Shown: positions 1 through 8,530 of the stretch, piece after piece | How positions within the stretch are numbered: the first letter of the stretch is position 1 | Layout: each line of letters begins with the position of its first letter | DNA from: Elusimicrobiota bacterium | Lineage (GTDB): Bacteria; CG03 | Length of the DNA: 10,139 nt | Assembly (NCBI GenBank): GCA_021161625.1 | Contig: JAGHAG010000054.1 | Coordinates: 1-10,139, forward strand | Direction of reading: 5' to 3' | The notes under the pieces: model-generated | Seen by the model: the letters and a program-made list of their open reading frames with translations, nothing else | Database searches by the model: none | What the model was told of the DNA's origin: nothing | Translations under genes and position numbers: made by a program

Positions 1-7
1 AGGAGGG
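1..7 (+). promoter_or_regulatory. Shine-Dalgarno of rplL
   Basis: AGGAGGG lies 4 nt before the ATG at 12, an almost perfect anti-16S match. The window begins exactly here, so the upstream gene (rplJ in nearly all bacteria) and any promoter or L10-binding leader are outside the view. Confidence 0.85.
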
Positions 8-11
8 ATAA

Positions 12-392
12 ATGGCTTTAAGTCGGGATGAAATCATTGAAGCAATTTCACAGATGAGCGTTTTGGAACTCAATGAACTGGTAAAAGCCCTTGAGGAGAA
101 ATTCGGTGTAAGTGCACAGATGATGGCAGCCGCCCCTGGTGTTGCTTCTGGTGCTCAGGCAGGAGCCCAAGCCGAGGAAAAGACAGAATTTGATGTTGTG
201 TTAAAATCAGCAGGGGATAAGAAAATTCAGGTTATCAAAACTGTTCGGGAAATTGCATCTCTTGGTCTTAAAGAGGCAAAGGACCTTGTTGACAATCTCC
301 CCAAAAAGGTAGCAGAAGGAGTTTCAAAGGAAAAAGCAGAAGAGATAAAGACAAAACTTGAAGAAGTCGGAGCAACCTGCGAGATAGCATGA
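12..392 (+). CDS. rplL: 50S ribosomal protein L7/L12
   Basis: This is the 126-residue stalk protein of the 50S subunit. It is present as dimers on L10 and recruits and stimulates translation GTPases (EF-Tu, EF-G, IF2, RF3). Visible parts are the N-terminal dimerisation helices (about residues 3-34, with SVLELNELVKALEEKFGV), an Ala/Gly-rich flexible hinge (about 37-54), and the globular C-terminal domain (about 57-126) with EFDVVLKSAGDKKIQVIK and GLKEAKDLVD, the surface that contacts factors. The length is normal for the family. The C-terminus ends GATCEIA, where many homologues end in a motif like VELK, so it is slightly divergent and has an uncommon Cys. The start is supported by a strong Shine-Dalgarno at 1-7. 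The stop codon overlaps the rpoB start (ATGA, 389-392), so the two genes are probably translationally coupled. Confidence 0.98.
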   Translation: MALSRDEIIEAISQMSVLELNELVKALEEKFGVSAQMMAAAPGVASGAQAGAQAEEKTEFDVVLKSAGDKKIQVIKTVREIASLGLKEAKDLVDNLPKKVAEGVSKEKAEEIKTKLEEVGATCEIA

Positions 393-3300
393 AAGACGTA
401 GTTTTAGGGCGTCTTTATTGTAAAGAGATTTCTCCAAAAGGGCAGCATTTGCTGGATATGCAGTTAAAGTCCTACAGGGACTTTCTGCAGGAAGATGTTC
501 CACCTGAGGCAAGGGATAGAATAGGGCTTGAAGAAGCCTTTCAGGATATATTCCCAGTTGTTTCAGCCAACGGCAAAATGGAACTCGAATATGTAAGTTA
601 TGTGGTTGGAAAGCCAAATGCAACCGAAGAAAACGCAAGAAAATTTGATTTAACCTATTCAGTCCCGATTAAGGTAAAGTTCAGATTAAAGAAATACAAA
701 AATCCTGACTCGCCACCAACAATTTTTGAAAAGGAAATAAATTTCTGCAATATCCCGTATATGACAAAAAGCGGTGGTTTTATAATAAATGGAAATGACA
801 GAGTTATTATCAATCAGATGCATCGCTCTCCGGGTGTTATATTTGAGGAAGGTGAAGAGCACGAGGTTACAAAATACGGGAATCAAATTTTTCATGCGAG
901 GATAATTCCCTATCGTGGAGCATGGGTTGAGTTTGAATTTGATTATGACAATGCCCTGATTGTCATAATTGACAGAAGAAAAAAGTTTCCTGCAACAGTT
1001 TTGTTAAGGGCTTTAGGTCTTGAAACAAATGAACAGATTATTGAAAAATTTTATGCACTTGAAAAAGTAAATATCAATGAACTCTTTGAAAGAATTAAAG
1101 TTTTCCCTGTTTATCTTGGAAAAGCCATGAGGATTTCAAATGAAAAAGTAATAAATGCTGGCACAAAACTTGATGAAAATATCTTAAAAACCGCCGGGTC
1201 TCTTGGAATTGATAAACTTACAGTCATAAAGGAAGAGTCACTTAAAAAGAATTATGCAATTGTTGAGACCCTTCAAAAGGACAATGTTCAAAATCAAAAA
1301 CAGGCAATTCTTGAATTTTTCAGAAAATTAAGGATTCAGGAGTTTACAAGCGAGTCAACAGCAAAGGAATTTTTTGAAACCCTGCTTTTTAAGACCACCA
1401 GAAGATATGACCTTACAATTGTTGGCAGATATAAAATTAACAAGCGTCTTGGACCTGTTTTTCAGAAGTATGGGCTTGCAATTCCACCTGAGAAAAGAAG
1501 AACTCTCTGTTATGAGGACATTTTGGCCACAATCTACAATGTGATAGAGTTAAATCACAAAGTTTCAACAAAGGTTGATGACATAGACCATCTTGGCAAC
1601 AGAAGGGTGCGTTCGGTTGGAGAACTCTTACAAAATCAGATAAAAATAGGTCTTACAGGGATGGCAAGGGTTATAAAAGAAAGGATGAATATGAAGCAGG
1701 ACACCACAAATCCGCAGGAATTAATAAATACTGCACCTGTGATAACTGCCATAAACAAGTTTTTTGCAACATCCCAACTTTCTCAGTTTCTTGATCAAAC
1801 CTCACCTTTATCAGAACTAACACACAAAAGACGAATATCTGCCATAGGGCCCGGGGGTCTTAACAGAAAAAGAGCAGGTTTTGAGGTAAGGGATGTCCAC
1901 AACTCACACTATGGCAAGGTCTGCCCAATTGAGACACCAGAGGGACAAAACATCGGTCTCCTTGTTTCTCCGGGAATTTACGCAAGGGTTAACAGATACG
2001 GTCTTTTAGAAGCCCCATATAGAAGAGTGGAAAACGGATACCTTACGGACCATGTGGACTTTTTGACCGCAGATGAAGAGGAGAAATATGTTATTGCACC
2101 TGCAACAATTTCTGTTGATGAAAATGGGAAAATAAAAAAGCAGTTTATAATGGCGCGCAGGGGTGGAGATTTTGCTTTTGTGGATTCATCTGAAATTGAA
2201 TATGTTGACCTTGCTTCCAATGAAATTTTGGGTCCTTCAGCAAGTTTAATTCCTTTTATAGAACACGATGATGCCAACCGTGCCCTGATGGGTGCCAATA
2301 TGCAAAGACAGGCGGTCCCGCTTCTTACAACAGAGGCTCCGGTGGTTTCAACAGGCATGGAAGATGTAGTTGCAAGAGACAGTTTTTCATACATAAAGGC
2401 ATTAGAAGATGGCGAAGTGGTAAGTGTCCAGGCAGATAAAATTGTTATAAAAAACAAAGAAGGGAAATACGATGTTTACAGAATTCCAAAATTTCTCCGC
2501 ACAAATCAAAATACATGTCTAAATTATACTGTAAATGTTTCAGTGGGTCAGAAGGTTAAGAAAGGCATGCCCCTTACAACTGGCTCTGCAACTGACAACG
2601 GTAAACTCGCTCTTGGAAAAAATATTCTTGTTGCCTTCCTTTCCTGGGAAGGATATAACTATGAGGATGCTGTTGTTATTAGTGAACGCCTTGTAAAGGA
2701 TGATGTTTTTACTTCAATTCATATAACAAGGCACGAGACAGAAGTTCACATTGGAAGTCAGGGAGAAATGGCAGAAGAAATAACAAGAGATATTCCTGGA
2801 GTTTCTCCATCTCAGATTGCCAATCTGGATGCCAATGGAATAATTGTTGAGGGCACATATGTGGGTCCTGGCGATATACTTGTGGGTAAAGTAGCACCAG
2901 AGGCGGAAACTTATGTCCCTCATGAAGTTCTTTTAAGAAGTATTTTTGGAGAAAAGGGAAGGAAATTTAAAGATATGTCCCTCACAGTTCCAAATGGTGT
3001 AAGGGGAATTGTTATAGGAGTTGATATTCTTGAAAGAAGGTCTCCCAGAACAAAAGAGGCACGCAAGAAAAGAGTTAATGCAATAAATGAAAAATACAAA
3101 AAACTTTTAAGTGAACTGAGGGCAATGAGAAATTATGAACTGAAAAAAGCCGAACAGAAATTAAGTGAAAAAAAGATAACCAGTCCCCAGTATAAGGAAC
3201 TGGTGAAAAAAATAAATGAATTTTACGAATTTGAAATTGAGTCAATGAAGGATGAAAAAGCACAGGCAATAAAGGAAGCAAGGGCACATGTTGAACTTCC

Positions 3301-4114
3301 ACCCGGGGTTTATAAAAAGGTAAGGGTTTTTATAGCAACAAAAAGAAAAATTGCAATTGGTGACAAAATTGCAGGAAGACACGGAAACAAGGGTGTTGTT
3401 TCAATTGTTCTTCCTGTTGAGGATATGCCCTTTCTGTCAGATGGCACTCCTGTGGATATGCTTTTAAGCCCTTTGAGTGTTCCTTCAAGAATGAATGTAG
3501 GACAAATCTTAGAGGCAATTCTTGGATTTGCTGCCAAAAAACAGGGAATCAGATATATCTGTCCTTCTTTCAGAAGTCCGGGTTTTGATGAAGATGGGAT
3601 TATTGGAGAACTCAAAAAAGCAGGACTTCCGGAATCAGGTACCTATACCCTCTATGATGGCAGAACAGGGAATCCTCTTATGGAAAAGGTAACAGTTGGA
3701 TATGCATATATTATGAAACTCATTCATATGGCTGAAGATAAAATCCACGCCCGCTCAACAGGACATTATTCAATGGTGACCCGACAACCTGTTGGTGGAA
3801 AGTCCCTTATGGGTGGACAGCGTTTTGGAGAAATGGAGGTATGGGCAATTGAGGGATATGGTGCTGCGCATCTTTTGAGAGAGTTTTTAACTGTAAAAAG
3901 TGATGACATAAAAAGCAGGCAGAAACTCCTTGAAAAAATTATAGGACAGGACGAGATTAAACTTGAAAAAGGAAAAGAAAAAGAAGAGGAGAAAAAGGCA
4001 ACCTTTTTACAGCCAACAACGCCTGAGTCATTTCAGGTTCTTGTGAGAGAACTTCAATCAATGGGATTTAAAGTAGAACTTCTGAAAAAGAAAGATAAAA
4101 AGTTAAAAAAATAG
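389..4114 (+). CDS. rpoB: DNA-directed RNA polymerase subunit beta
   Basis: This is the beta subunit of RNA polymerase, 1241 residues, and complete. Landmarks in order: GNDRVIINQMHRSPG (R138, Q143; rifampicin-pocket N-cluster); NRRVRSVGELLQNQ (from N404); Rif cluster I, SQLSQFLDQTSPLSELTHKR (462-481), with Q466, D469, S475, H479, R482 and S484 matching E. coli Q513, D516, S522, H526, R529 and S531; GYNYED (E759, D760); GDKIAGRHGNKG (K993 and K1001, equivalent to the initiating-nucleotide lysines K1065 and K1073); and the C-terminal anchor GGQRFGEMEVWAIEGYGA. A Lys/Glu-rich, probably coiled-coil segment (about 880-968) sits in the flap before LPPGVYKKVRV, where E. coli also carries an insertion. 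Near the C-terminus STGHYS and TRQP differ from the usual STGPYS/STGSYS and TQQP. A charged linker (about 1187-1208) precedes the last conserved PESFQVLVRELQSMG block. There is no strong Shine-Dalgarno near 389, and the start overlaps rplL by 4 nt. Confidence 0.98.
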   Translation: MKDVVLGRLYCKEISPKGQHLLDMQLKSYRDFLQEDVPPEARDRIGLEEAFQDIFPVVSANGKMELEYVSYVVGKPNATEENARKFDLTYSVPIKVKFRLKKYKNPDSPPTIFEKEINFCNIPYMTKSGGFIINGNDRVIINQMHRSPGVIFEEGEEHEVTKYGNQIFHARIIPYRGAWVEFEFDYDNALIVIIDRRKKFPATVLLRALGLETNEQIIEKFYALEKVNINELFERIKVFPVYLGKAMRISNEKVINAGTKLDENILKTAGSLGIDKLTVIKEESLKKNYAIVETLQKDNVQNQKQAILEFFRKLRIQEFTSESTAKEFFETLLFKTTRRYDLTIVGRYKINKRLGPVFQKYGLAIPPEKRRTLCYEDILATIYNVIELNHKVSTKVDDIDHLGNRRVRSVGELLQNQIKIGLTGMARVIKERMNMKQDTTNPQELINTAPVITAINKFFATSQLSQFLDQTSPLSELTHKRRISAIGPGGLNRKRAGFEVRDVHNSHYGKVCPIETPEGQNIGLLVSPGIYARVNRYGLLEAPYRRVENGYLTDHVDFLTADEEEKYVIAPATISVDENGKIKKQFIMARRGGDFAFVDSSEIEYVDLASNEILGPSASLIPFIEHDDANRALMGANMQRQAVPLLTTEAPVVSTGMEDVVARDSFSYIKALEDGEVVSVQADKIVIKNKEGKYDVYRIPKFLRTNQNTCLNYTVNVSVGQKVKKGMPLTTGSATDNGKLALGKNILVAFLSWEGYNYEDAVVISERLVKDDVFTSIHITRHETEVHIGSQGEMAEEITRDIPGVSPSQIANLDANGIIVEGTYVGPGDILVGKVAPEAETYVPHEVLLRSIFGEKGRKFKDMSLTVPNGVRGIVIGVDILERRSPRTKEARKKRVNAINEKYKKLLSELRAMRNYELKKAEQKLSEKKITSPQYKELVKKINEFYEFEIESMKDEKAQAIKEARAHVELPPGVYKKVRVFIATKRKIAIGDKIAGRHGNKGVVSIVLPVEDMPFLSDGTPVDMLLSPLSVPSRMNVGQILEAILGFAAKKQGIRYICPSFRSPGFDEDGIIGELKKAGLPESGTYTLYDGRTGNPLMEKVTVGYAYIMKLIHMAEDKIHARSTGHYSMVTRQPVGGKSLMGGQRFGEMEVWAIEGYGAAHLLREFLTVKSDDIKSRQKLLEKIIGQDEIKLEKGKEKEEEKKATFLQPTTPESFQVLVRELQSMGFKVELLKKKDKKLKK

Positions 4115-4124
4115 GAGAGGGTTT

Positions 4125-7100
4125 ATGCCAAGAAAGAAAAAAGATGATTTAAATTTTGAAGATTTTGACTTTATAAGAATTTCTCTTGCATCACCCCGCA
4201 CCATAAGAAAGTGGTCCTATGGAGAGGTAAAAAGAGGGGACACAATAAATTATAGAACTTTCAGACCTGAAAGGGATGGACTTTTTTGTGAGGCAATTTT
4301 TGGCCCGACCAAAGATTATGAATGTCAGTGTGGCAGATACAAATACAGGAAAAATGAGGGAATTGTTTGTGATAGATGTGGCGTTGAGGTCACGGTATCA
4401 GAAGTCCGGCGCCACAGGATGGGACACATAGAACTGGCAGTTCCTGTTGCTCATGTCTGGTATGTGAGAAAAACTCCTTCCAGAGTAGGAGTTCTTCTGG
4501 GAATGAAAGTTCCTGACCTTGAAAAAGTAATCTATTATGCAAATTACATTGTTCTTGACCCTGGAAATACACCCCTGAAAAAGAAACAGCTTTTAACAAT
4601 AGATGATTATTACAGATTGAAAAAACTTTATGGAAACAGATTTAAGGCAGGAATAGGTGCTGCAGCAATAAGAAAACTTCTTCAGGAAATAGACCTTCAG
4701 GCAAGGATTGATGAAATTCGCAAGAAATTAAAAAAGGAGTCATCTCCTGTAACCATATCCCGTCTGGATAAACACCTGAGAATTGTTGAAGATTTCTATT
4801 ATTCAGGAAACAAGCCAGAGTGGATGATTTTAAAAGTTCTTCCTGTAATGCCGCCAGGTTTGAGACCTCTTGTGCCTCTTGAAAGTGGACGATTTGCCTC
4901 TTCTGATTTAAACGACCTTTACAGGAGAATTATAAACAGGAACAACCGTCTCAAGCATATAAGAGAACTCAAAGCGCCTGAAGTTGTCATAAACAATGAA
5001 AAGCGTCTTCTTCAGGAAGCAGTTGATGCATTAATAGAAAACGGTATAAGAGGAAAAAGTTTTACCTCATCCGGAGGAAGACCCCTGAAATCTCTTGCTG
5101 ATATTGTCAAGGGAAAAAGGGGTAGATTCAGACAGAATCTTCTTGGAAAAAGAGTTGATTTTTCAGGAAGGGCAGTAATTGTTGTTGGTCCGCAGTTAAA
5201 AATTGACCAGTGTGGTGTTCCAAAATTTATGGCAGTTGAATTATTCAAGCCTTTTATTATAAGAGAACTCAGAAAAATGGGGCTTGCCAGTCATATGAAG
5301 GATGCAAACAGAATAATCCACGAACAGCCAGGACTTGTTTTTGACATACTTGAAAGGGTGATGAAACTTTATCCTGTTCTTTTAAACAGAGCCCCGACCC
5401 TTCACAGATTAAGCATTCAGGCTTTTTATCCTGTTCTTGTGGAAGGAGATGCAATACAGCTTCATCCTCTTGTGTGTGTGCCTTTTAATGCTGATTTTGA
5501 TGGAGACCAGATGGCTTTGCACGTTCCTCTTACTCCAAATGCAAGAATGGAGGCAATGACTCTTTTGCTTTCCACCAGAAACTTTTTTTCACCTGCGCAC
5601 GGTGGAATGCTTGACACTCCTTCACAGGACATTGTTCTGGGACTTGCATATCTTACAAAAGTAAAACCTGGAGAAAAGGGCGAGGGAAAAATTTTTAAAG
5701 ACACAATGGAAGCAATAAAAGCATTCAGGTTTGGTGCTGTTGACCTGCACGCAAAAATAAAGGTTTATGGAATAAATCAGATTTGCGAGAGAGATGACAA
5801 AGGAGAGATTATAAAGGATGCATCTTTGTGGAAGGATTTTATAACTGTTGGAAGAATTATTTTCAACGAAATCCTGCCTGAAGGGATGGAACTTGTAAAT
5901 GAAGAAATGACAAAATCAAAATTGCACGACCTTATCATAAGAATAAGCAAGCGCAAAAAAATTTCCGAACTTGTGGCATTTCTTGATAAATTAAAGGCAG
6001 TTGGGTTCCATTATGCCACAATTTCAGGATGTTCATTTACAATGGTTGATCTTATTGAATGCAGGGAAAAAGATAAGTTGATTGAGGGAGCAAAGGCAAA
6101 AGTTGAGAGAATTGAAAGGAGTTATCAGGCAGGTGTTATGAGCAGACAGGAGAGATACACTAATATAATTCAACTCTGGCAGGACACATCAGACCGACTT
6201 TCAGATATTGTCTTTGACGAGATGGCAAACAAAGAAAAGGAGAAATACAAAGACGGAGAACCGAGATTTAATTCAATATATATTATGGCATCATCTGGAG
6301 CCAGGGGTTCAAGAACACAGGTTCGTCAGCTTGTTGCAATGCGTGGTCTTATGGCAAAACCTCAGAAGAGATTGACAGGAGAAATCGGTGAGGTTATAGA
6401 AACACCGGTTATTTCAAATTTCAGAGAAGGACTTTCTGTTATTGAATACTTTATCTCAACACACGGCGGAAGAAAAGGTCTTTCTGACACTGCTCTTAAA
6501 ACTTCAGAGGCAGGATATCTTTCAAGAAAACTCATTGATGTGGCTCAGGATGTTGTCATAACAATGGATGACTGCAACACTGTAAATGGCATAACTGTTT
6601 CAGCATTGATGGAGGGGCAGAATGTTGTTGAATCTCTTGCTGAAAGAATTGTTGGAAGGGTTGCTGCAGTTAAAATTGCCCATCCCATTACTGATGAGGT
6701 TCTTGTAAAAGAAGGTGAGGTTATAACAGAGGAGACAGCAAAAAAAATTGAGGAAGCAGGATTTACAAGAATAGAAATAAGGTCTGTTCTCACCTGTCAG
6801 GCACCAAGAGGAGTTTGTGCAAAGTGTTATGGAGTTGACCTTTCCACAGGAGAACTCGTTCAAAAAGGCACAGCAGTTGGAATAATTGCTGCCCAGTCAA
6901 TTGGAGAACCTGGAACACAACTGACATTGAGGACCTTCCACGTCGGTGGTATTGCTGGAAGAATTATGGATACTTCTGAATTGAGATGTCCTGGAGATGG
7001 TGAAATAGAATTTGAAAATCTTGAGACAATAAAAAACAGAAACAACGAAACCATTGTAATCAGCAAGAACACAAGATTGATTTTCAGACGTGTAAAAAAG

Positions 7101-8192
7101 TCAACAATTCCCCAGACCTTTAATATCCCCTATGGAGCAAGACTTTTTATTGAAAAGGGTGGAAAAGTAAAGGCAGGGCAGTTGATTGCTCAGTGGAACC
7201 CGAGGGAAATGCCCCTTATTTCCACACACAGAGGAACTGTAAAATGGCATCACATAATTTCTGGTGTTACGATGAGAGAGGATATATCAAAAGAAACAGG
7301 TCTCAAAGAAAGGGTTATACTTCCCTATCAGAAAGGCAAATACAGACCTCAGATAAACATTATGGGAGAGGCAGGCAGGGTTGAGACATTCCCTCTTCCG
7401 CCTGATACACACATAAATGTTTCAGACAAAGACAGAGTTGAAGTTGGAGATGTTATTGCAAGAATTCCTCAGGAAATTACAAAAATAAGAGACATCACAG
7501 GAGGGCTTCCAAGGATTACAGAACTTTTTGAGGCAAGAAGACCCAAGAAAGCAGCAATTGTTACAGAAATTTCTGGTGTGGTTGAAATTGGGCAGTCAGA
7601 AAAAGGTGAAATGGTTGTTACTGTTGTGCCAAAAGGTGGTGGTGAGAAAAGAGATTATGCTATTCCACACGGCAAGCACCTTATTGTTTATAATGGTGAT
7701 GAGGTTCGGGCAGGAGACCCTCTGACAGATGGTGCTCTTGACCCACACGATATTCTGAAAGTTCAGGGTGAAAAAGGCGTTCAGACCCATCTTTTGAATG
7801 AACTTCAGGGTGTTTACAGGCTTCAGGGCGTTAAAATTAATGATAAACACATAGAAATAATCATAAAACAGATGCTTTCAATGGTTAGAATTGTTGACCC
7901 TGGCGATACAAATTTTGTAAGAGGGGCACAGGTTCCAAAATGGTACATAAGACAGGTAAATGAAAAAATAAAAGCGCCAAAGAAAAGAGCATCATTTGAA
8001 CCTGTGCTTCAGGGAATTACAAAGGCAGCTCTAAACAGCAAATCGTTTATTGCTGCTGCATCATTTCAGGAAACAACCAGGGTTCTTACAGAAAGTGCAA
8101 TCAGAGGTGCAGAGGACTGGCTTGAAGGACTGAAGGAGAATATCATTGTTGGCAGGTTAATACCTGCTGGCACAGGAGCAGAGGAAGTGTGA
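4125..8192 (+). CDS. rpoC: DNA-directed RNA polymerase subunit beta'
   Basis: This is the catalytic beta' subunit, 1355 residues, and complete. The N-terminal zinc site is C67, C69, C82, C85 (ECQCGRYK...CDRC). The switch-2 segment KGRFRQNLLGKRVDFSGR lies near 331-348. The active-site magnesium motif NADFDGDQ gives D457, D459 and D461. The bridge helix spans about 772-807 (EYFISTHGGRKGLSDTALKT). The second zinc site is complete: C817, C891, C898, C901. The trigger loop reads GTQLTLRTFHVGG, with R936 and H939 conserved and L935 in place of E. coli M932. About 175 residues (roughly 947-1118) separate its two helices, the second starting at ITGGLPRITELFEARRPK; this is an SI3-type sandwich-barrel insertion. 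A clear Shine-Dalgarno (GGAGAGG, 4114-4120) lies 4 nt before the ATG, and the gap after rpoB is 10 nt. The gene ends 2 nt before the likely rplU ATG, which is an unusual downstream neighbour. Confidence 0.98.
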   Translation: MPRKKKDDLNFEDFDFIRISLASPRTIRKWSYGEVKRGDTINYRTFRPERDGLFCEAIFGPTKDYECQCGRYKYRKNEGIVCDRCGVEVTVSEVRRHRMGHIELAVPVAHVWYVRKTPSRVGVLLGMKVPDLEKVIYYANYIVLDPGNTPLKKKQLLTIDDYYRLKKLYGNRFKAGIGAAAIRKLLQEIDLQARIDEIRKKLKKESSPVTISRLDKHLRIVEDFYYSGNKPEWMILKVLPVMPPGLRPLVPLESGRFASSDLNDLYRRIINRNNRLKHIRELKAPEVVINNEKRLLQEAVDALIENGIRGKSFTSSGGRPLKSLADIVKGKRGRFRQNLLGKRVDFSGRAVIVVGPQLKIDQCGVPKFMAVELFKPFIIRELRKMGLASHMKDANRIIHEQPGLVFDILERVMKLYPVLLNRAPTLHRLSIQAFYPVLVEGDAIQLHPLVCVPFNADFDGDQMALHVPLTPNARMEAMTLLLSTRNFFSPAHGGMLDTPSQDIVLGLAYLTKVKPGEKGEGKIFKDTMEAIKAFRFGAVDLHAKIKVYGINQICERDDKGEIIKDASLWKDFITVGRIIFNEILPEGMELVNEEMTKSKLHDLIIRISKRKKISELVAFLDKLKAVGFHYATISGCSFTMVDLIECREKDKLIEGAKAKVERIERSYQAGVMSRQERYTNIIQLWQDTSDRLSDIVFDEMANKEKEKYKDGEPRFNSIYIMASSGARGSRTQVRQLVAMRGLMAKPQKRLTGEIGEVIETPVISNFREGLSVIEYFISTHGGRKGLSDTALKTSEAGYLSRKLIDVAQDVVITMDDCNTVNGITVSALMEGQNVVESLAERIVGRVAAVKIAHPITDEVLVKEGEVITEETAKKIEEAGFTRIEIRSVLTCQAPRGVCAKCYGVDLSTGELVQKGTAVGIIAAQSIGEPGTQLTLRTFHVGGIAGRIMDTSELRCPGDGEIEFENLETIKNRNNETIVISKNTRLIFRRVKKSTIPQTFNIPYGARLFIEKGGKVKAGQLIAQWNPREMPLISTHRGTVKWHHIISGVTMREDISKETGLKERVILPYQKGKYRPQINIMGEAGRVETFPLPPDTHINVSDKDRVEVGDVIARIPQEITKIRDITGGLPRITELFEARRPKKAAIVTEISGVVEIGQSEKGEMVVTVVPKGGGEKRDYAIPHGKHLIVYNGDEVRAGDPLTDGALDPHDILKVQGEKGVQTHLLNELQGVYRLQGVKINDKHIEIIIKQMLSMVRIVDPGDTNFVRGAQVPKWYIRQVNEKIKAPKKRASFEPVLQGITKAALNSKSFIAAASFQETTRVLTESAIRGAEDWLEGLKENIIVGRLIPAGTGAEEV
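8181..8186 (+). promoter_or_regulatory. Shine-Dalgarno that decides the rplU start
   Basis: GAGGAA sits within the last rpoC codons. It is 8 nt before the ATG at 8195 but only 2 nt before the in-frame GTG at 8189, so the ATG is the better start. Because the site lies under the rpoC coding region, rplU translation is probably helped by ribosomes finishing rpoC. Confidence 0.65.
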
Positions 8193-8194
8193 TT

Positions 8195-8503
8195 ATGGAA
8201 GGGAAGAATTTTGTTGTTTTTGAAGTTGGGGGCAAGCAGTATTTTGCAGGCATTGGTGAGAGAGTCTATCTGGATAGAGAAGGTCTTCAGAATATCTCAA
8301 ACATTCTTTTTCTGAAAAAGGATGGAGAAGTTCATATAGGAACTCCTTATGTCAAGGGAGCGGAAGTTTTGCTTGAATTTATTGAGGGGAAAAAAGGGAA
8401 AAAAGTTATTTCCTTCAAAAAGAAAAGGCGCAAGGGTTACAAAAGAAAGGTTGGACACAGACAAAAGTTTTTTGTATATAAAATTATTGATATAAAAAAG
8501 TGA
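8195..8503 (+). CDS. rplU: 50S ribosomal protein L21
   Basis: This 50S subunit protein binds 23S rRNA. With the ATG at 8195 it has 102 residues; an upstream in-frame GTG at 8189 would add only two residues and has poor Shine-Dalgarno spacing. Family signatures are FEVGGKQY near the N-terminus (residues 9-16, usually KTGGKQY) and the basic C-terminal rRNA-binding block FKKKRRKGYKRKVGHRQ (usually YKRRKNYRRKQGHRQ). The middle follows the L21 pattern of a short beta barrel (GTPYVKGAEV). The C-terminal tail FFVYKIIDIKK is somewhat divergent. The gene is separated from rpoC by 2 nt, which argues for co-transcription with the polymerase genes. Its TGA stop lies inside the first unit of a 16-bp degenerate direct repeat (8499-8530). 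Confidence 0.95.
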   Translation: MEGKNFVVFEVGGKQYFAGIGERVYLDREGLQNISNILFLKKDGEVHIGTPYVKGAEVLLEFIEGKKGKKVISFKKKRRKGYKRKVGHRQKFFVYKIIDIKK

Positions 8504-8530
8504 CAAGAAAACAAAGTGATAAGAAAAAAG
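8499..8530 (+). repeat. Two degenerate 16-bp direct repeats overlapping the rplU stop
   Basis: AGTGACAAGAAAACAA (8499-8514) is followed directly by AGTGATAAGAAAAAAG (8515-8530), matching at 13 of 16 positions. The first unit includes the TGA stop of rplU. The array runs straight into the left arm of the palindrome at 8529. A near copy of part of it (15 of 17 bases, 8500-8516) recurs at 10123-10139. Confidence 0.6.

Noticed and set aside
1978..2457. Long minus-strand open frame within rpoB (159 codons)
   Set aside because: It is fully antisense to conserved RpoB residues, is low-complexity and Ser/Thr-rich, has no recognisable motif, and is a shadow of the rpoB reading frame.
7193..7725. Short plus-strand open frames within rpoC
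   Set aside because: They overlap the SI3 and trigger-loop coding region in another frame, their translations have no family features, and the rpoC frame is unbroken.
8189..8194. GTG start for rplU, overlapping the rpoC stop
   Set aside because: It lies only 2 nt after the GAGGAA site. The ATG at 8195 has good spacing and gives a normal L21 N-terminus.
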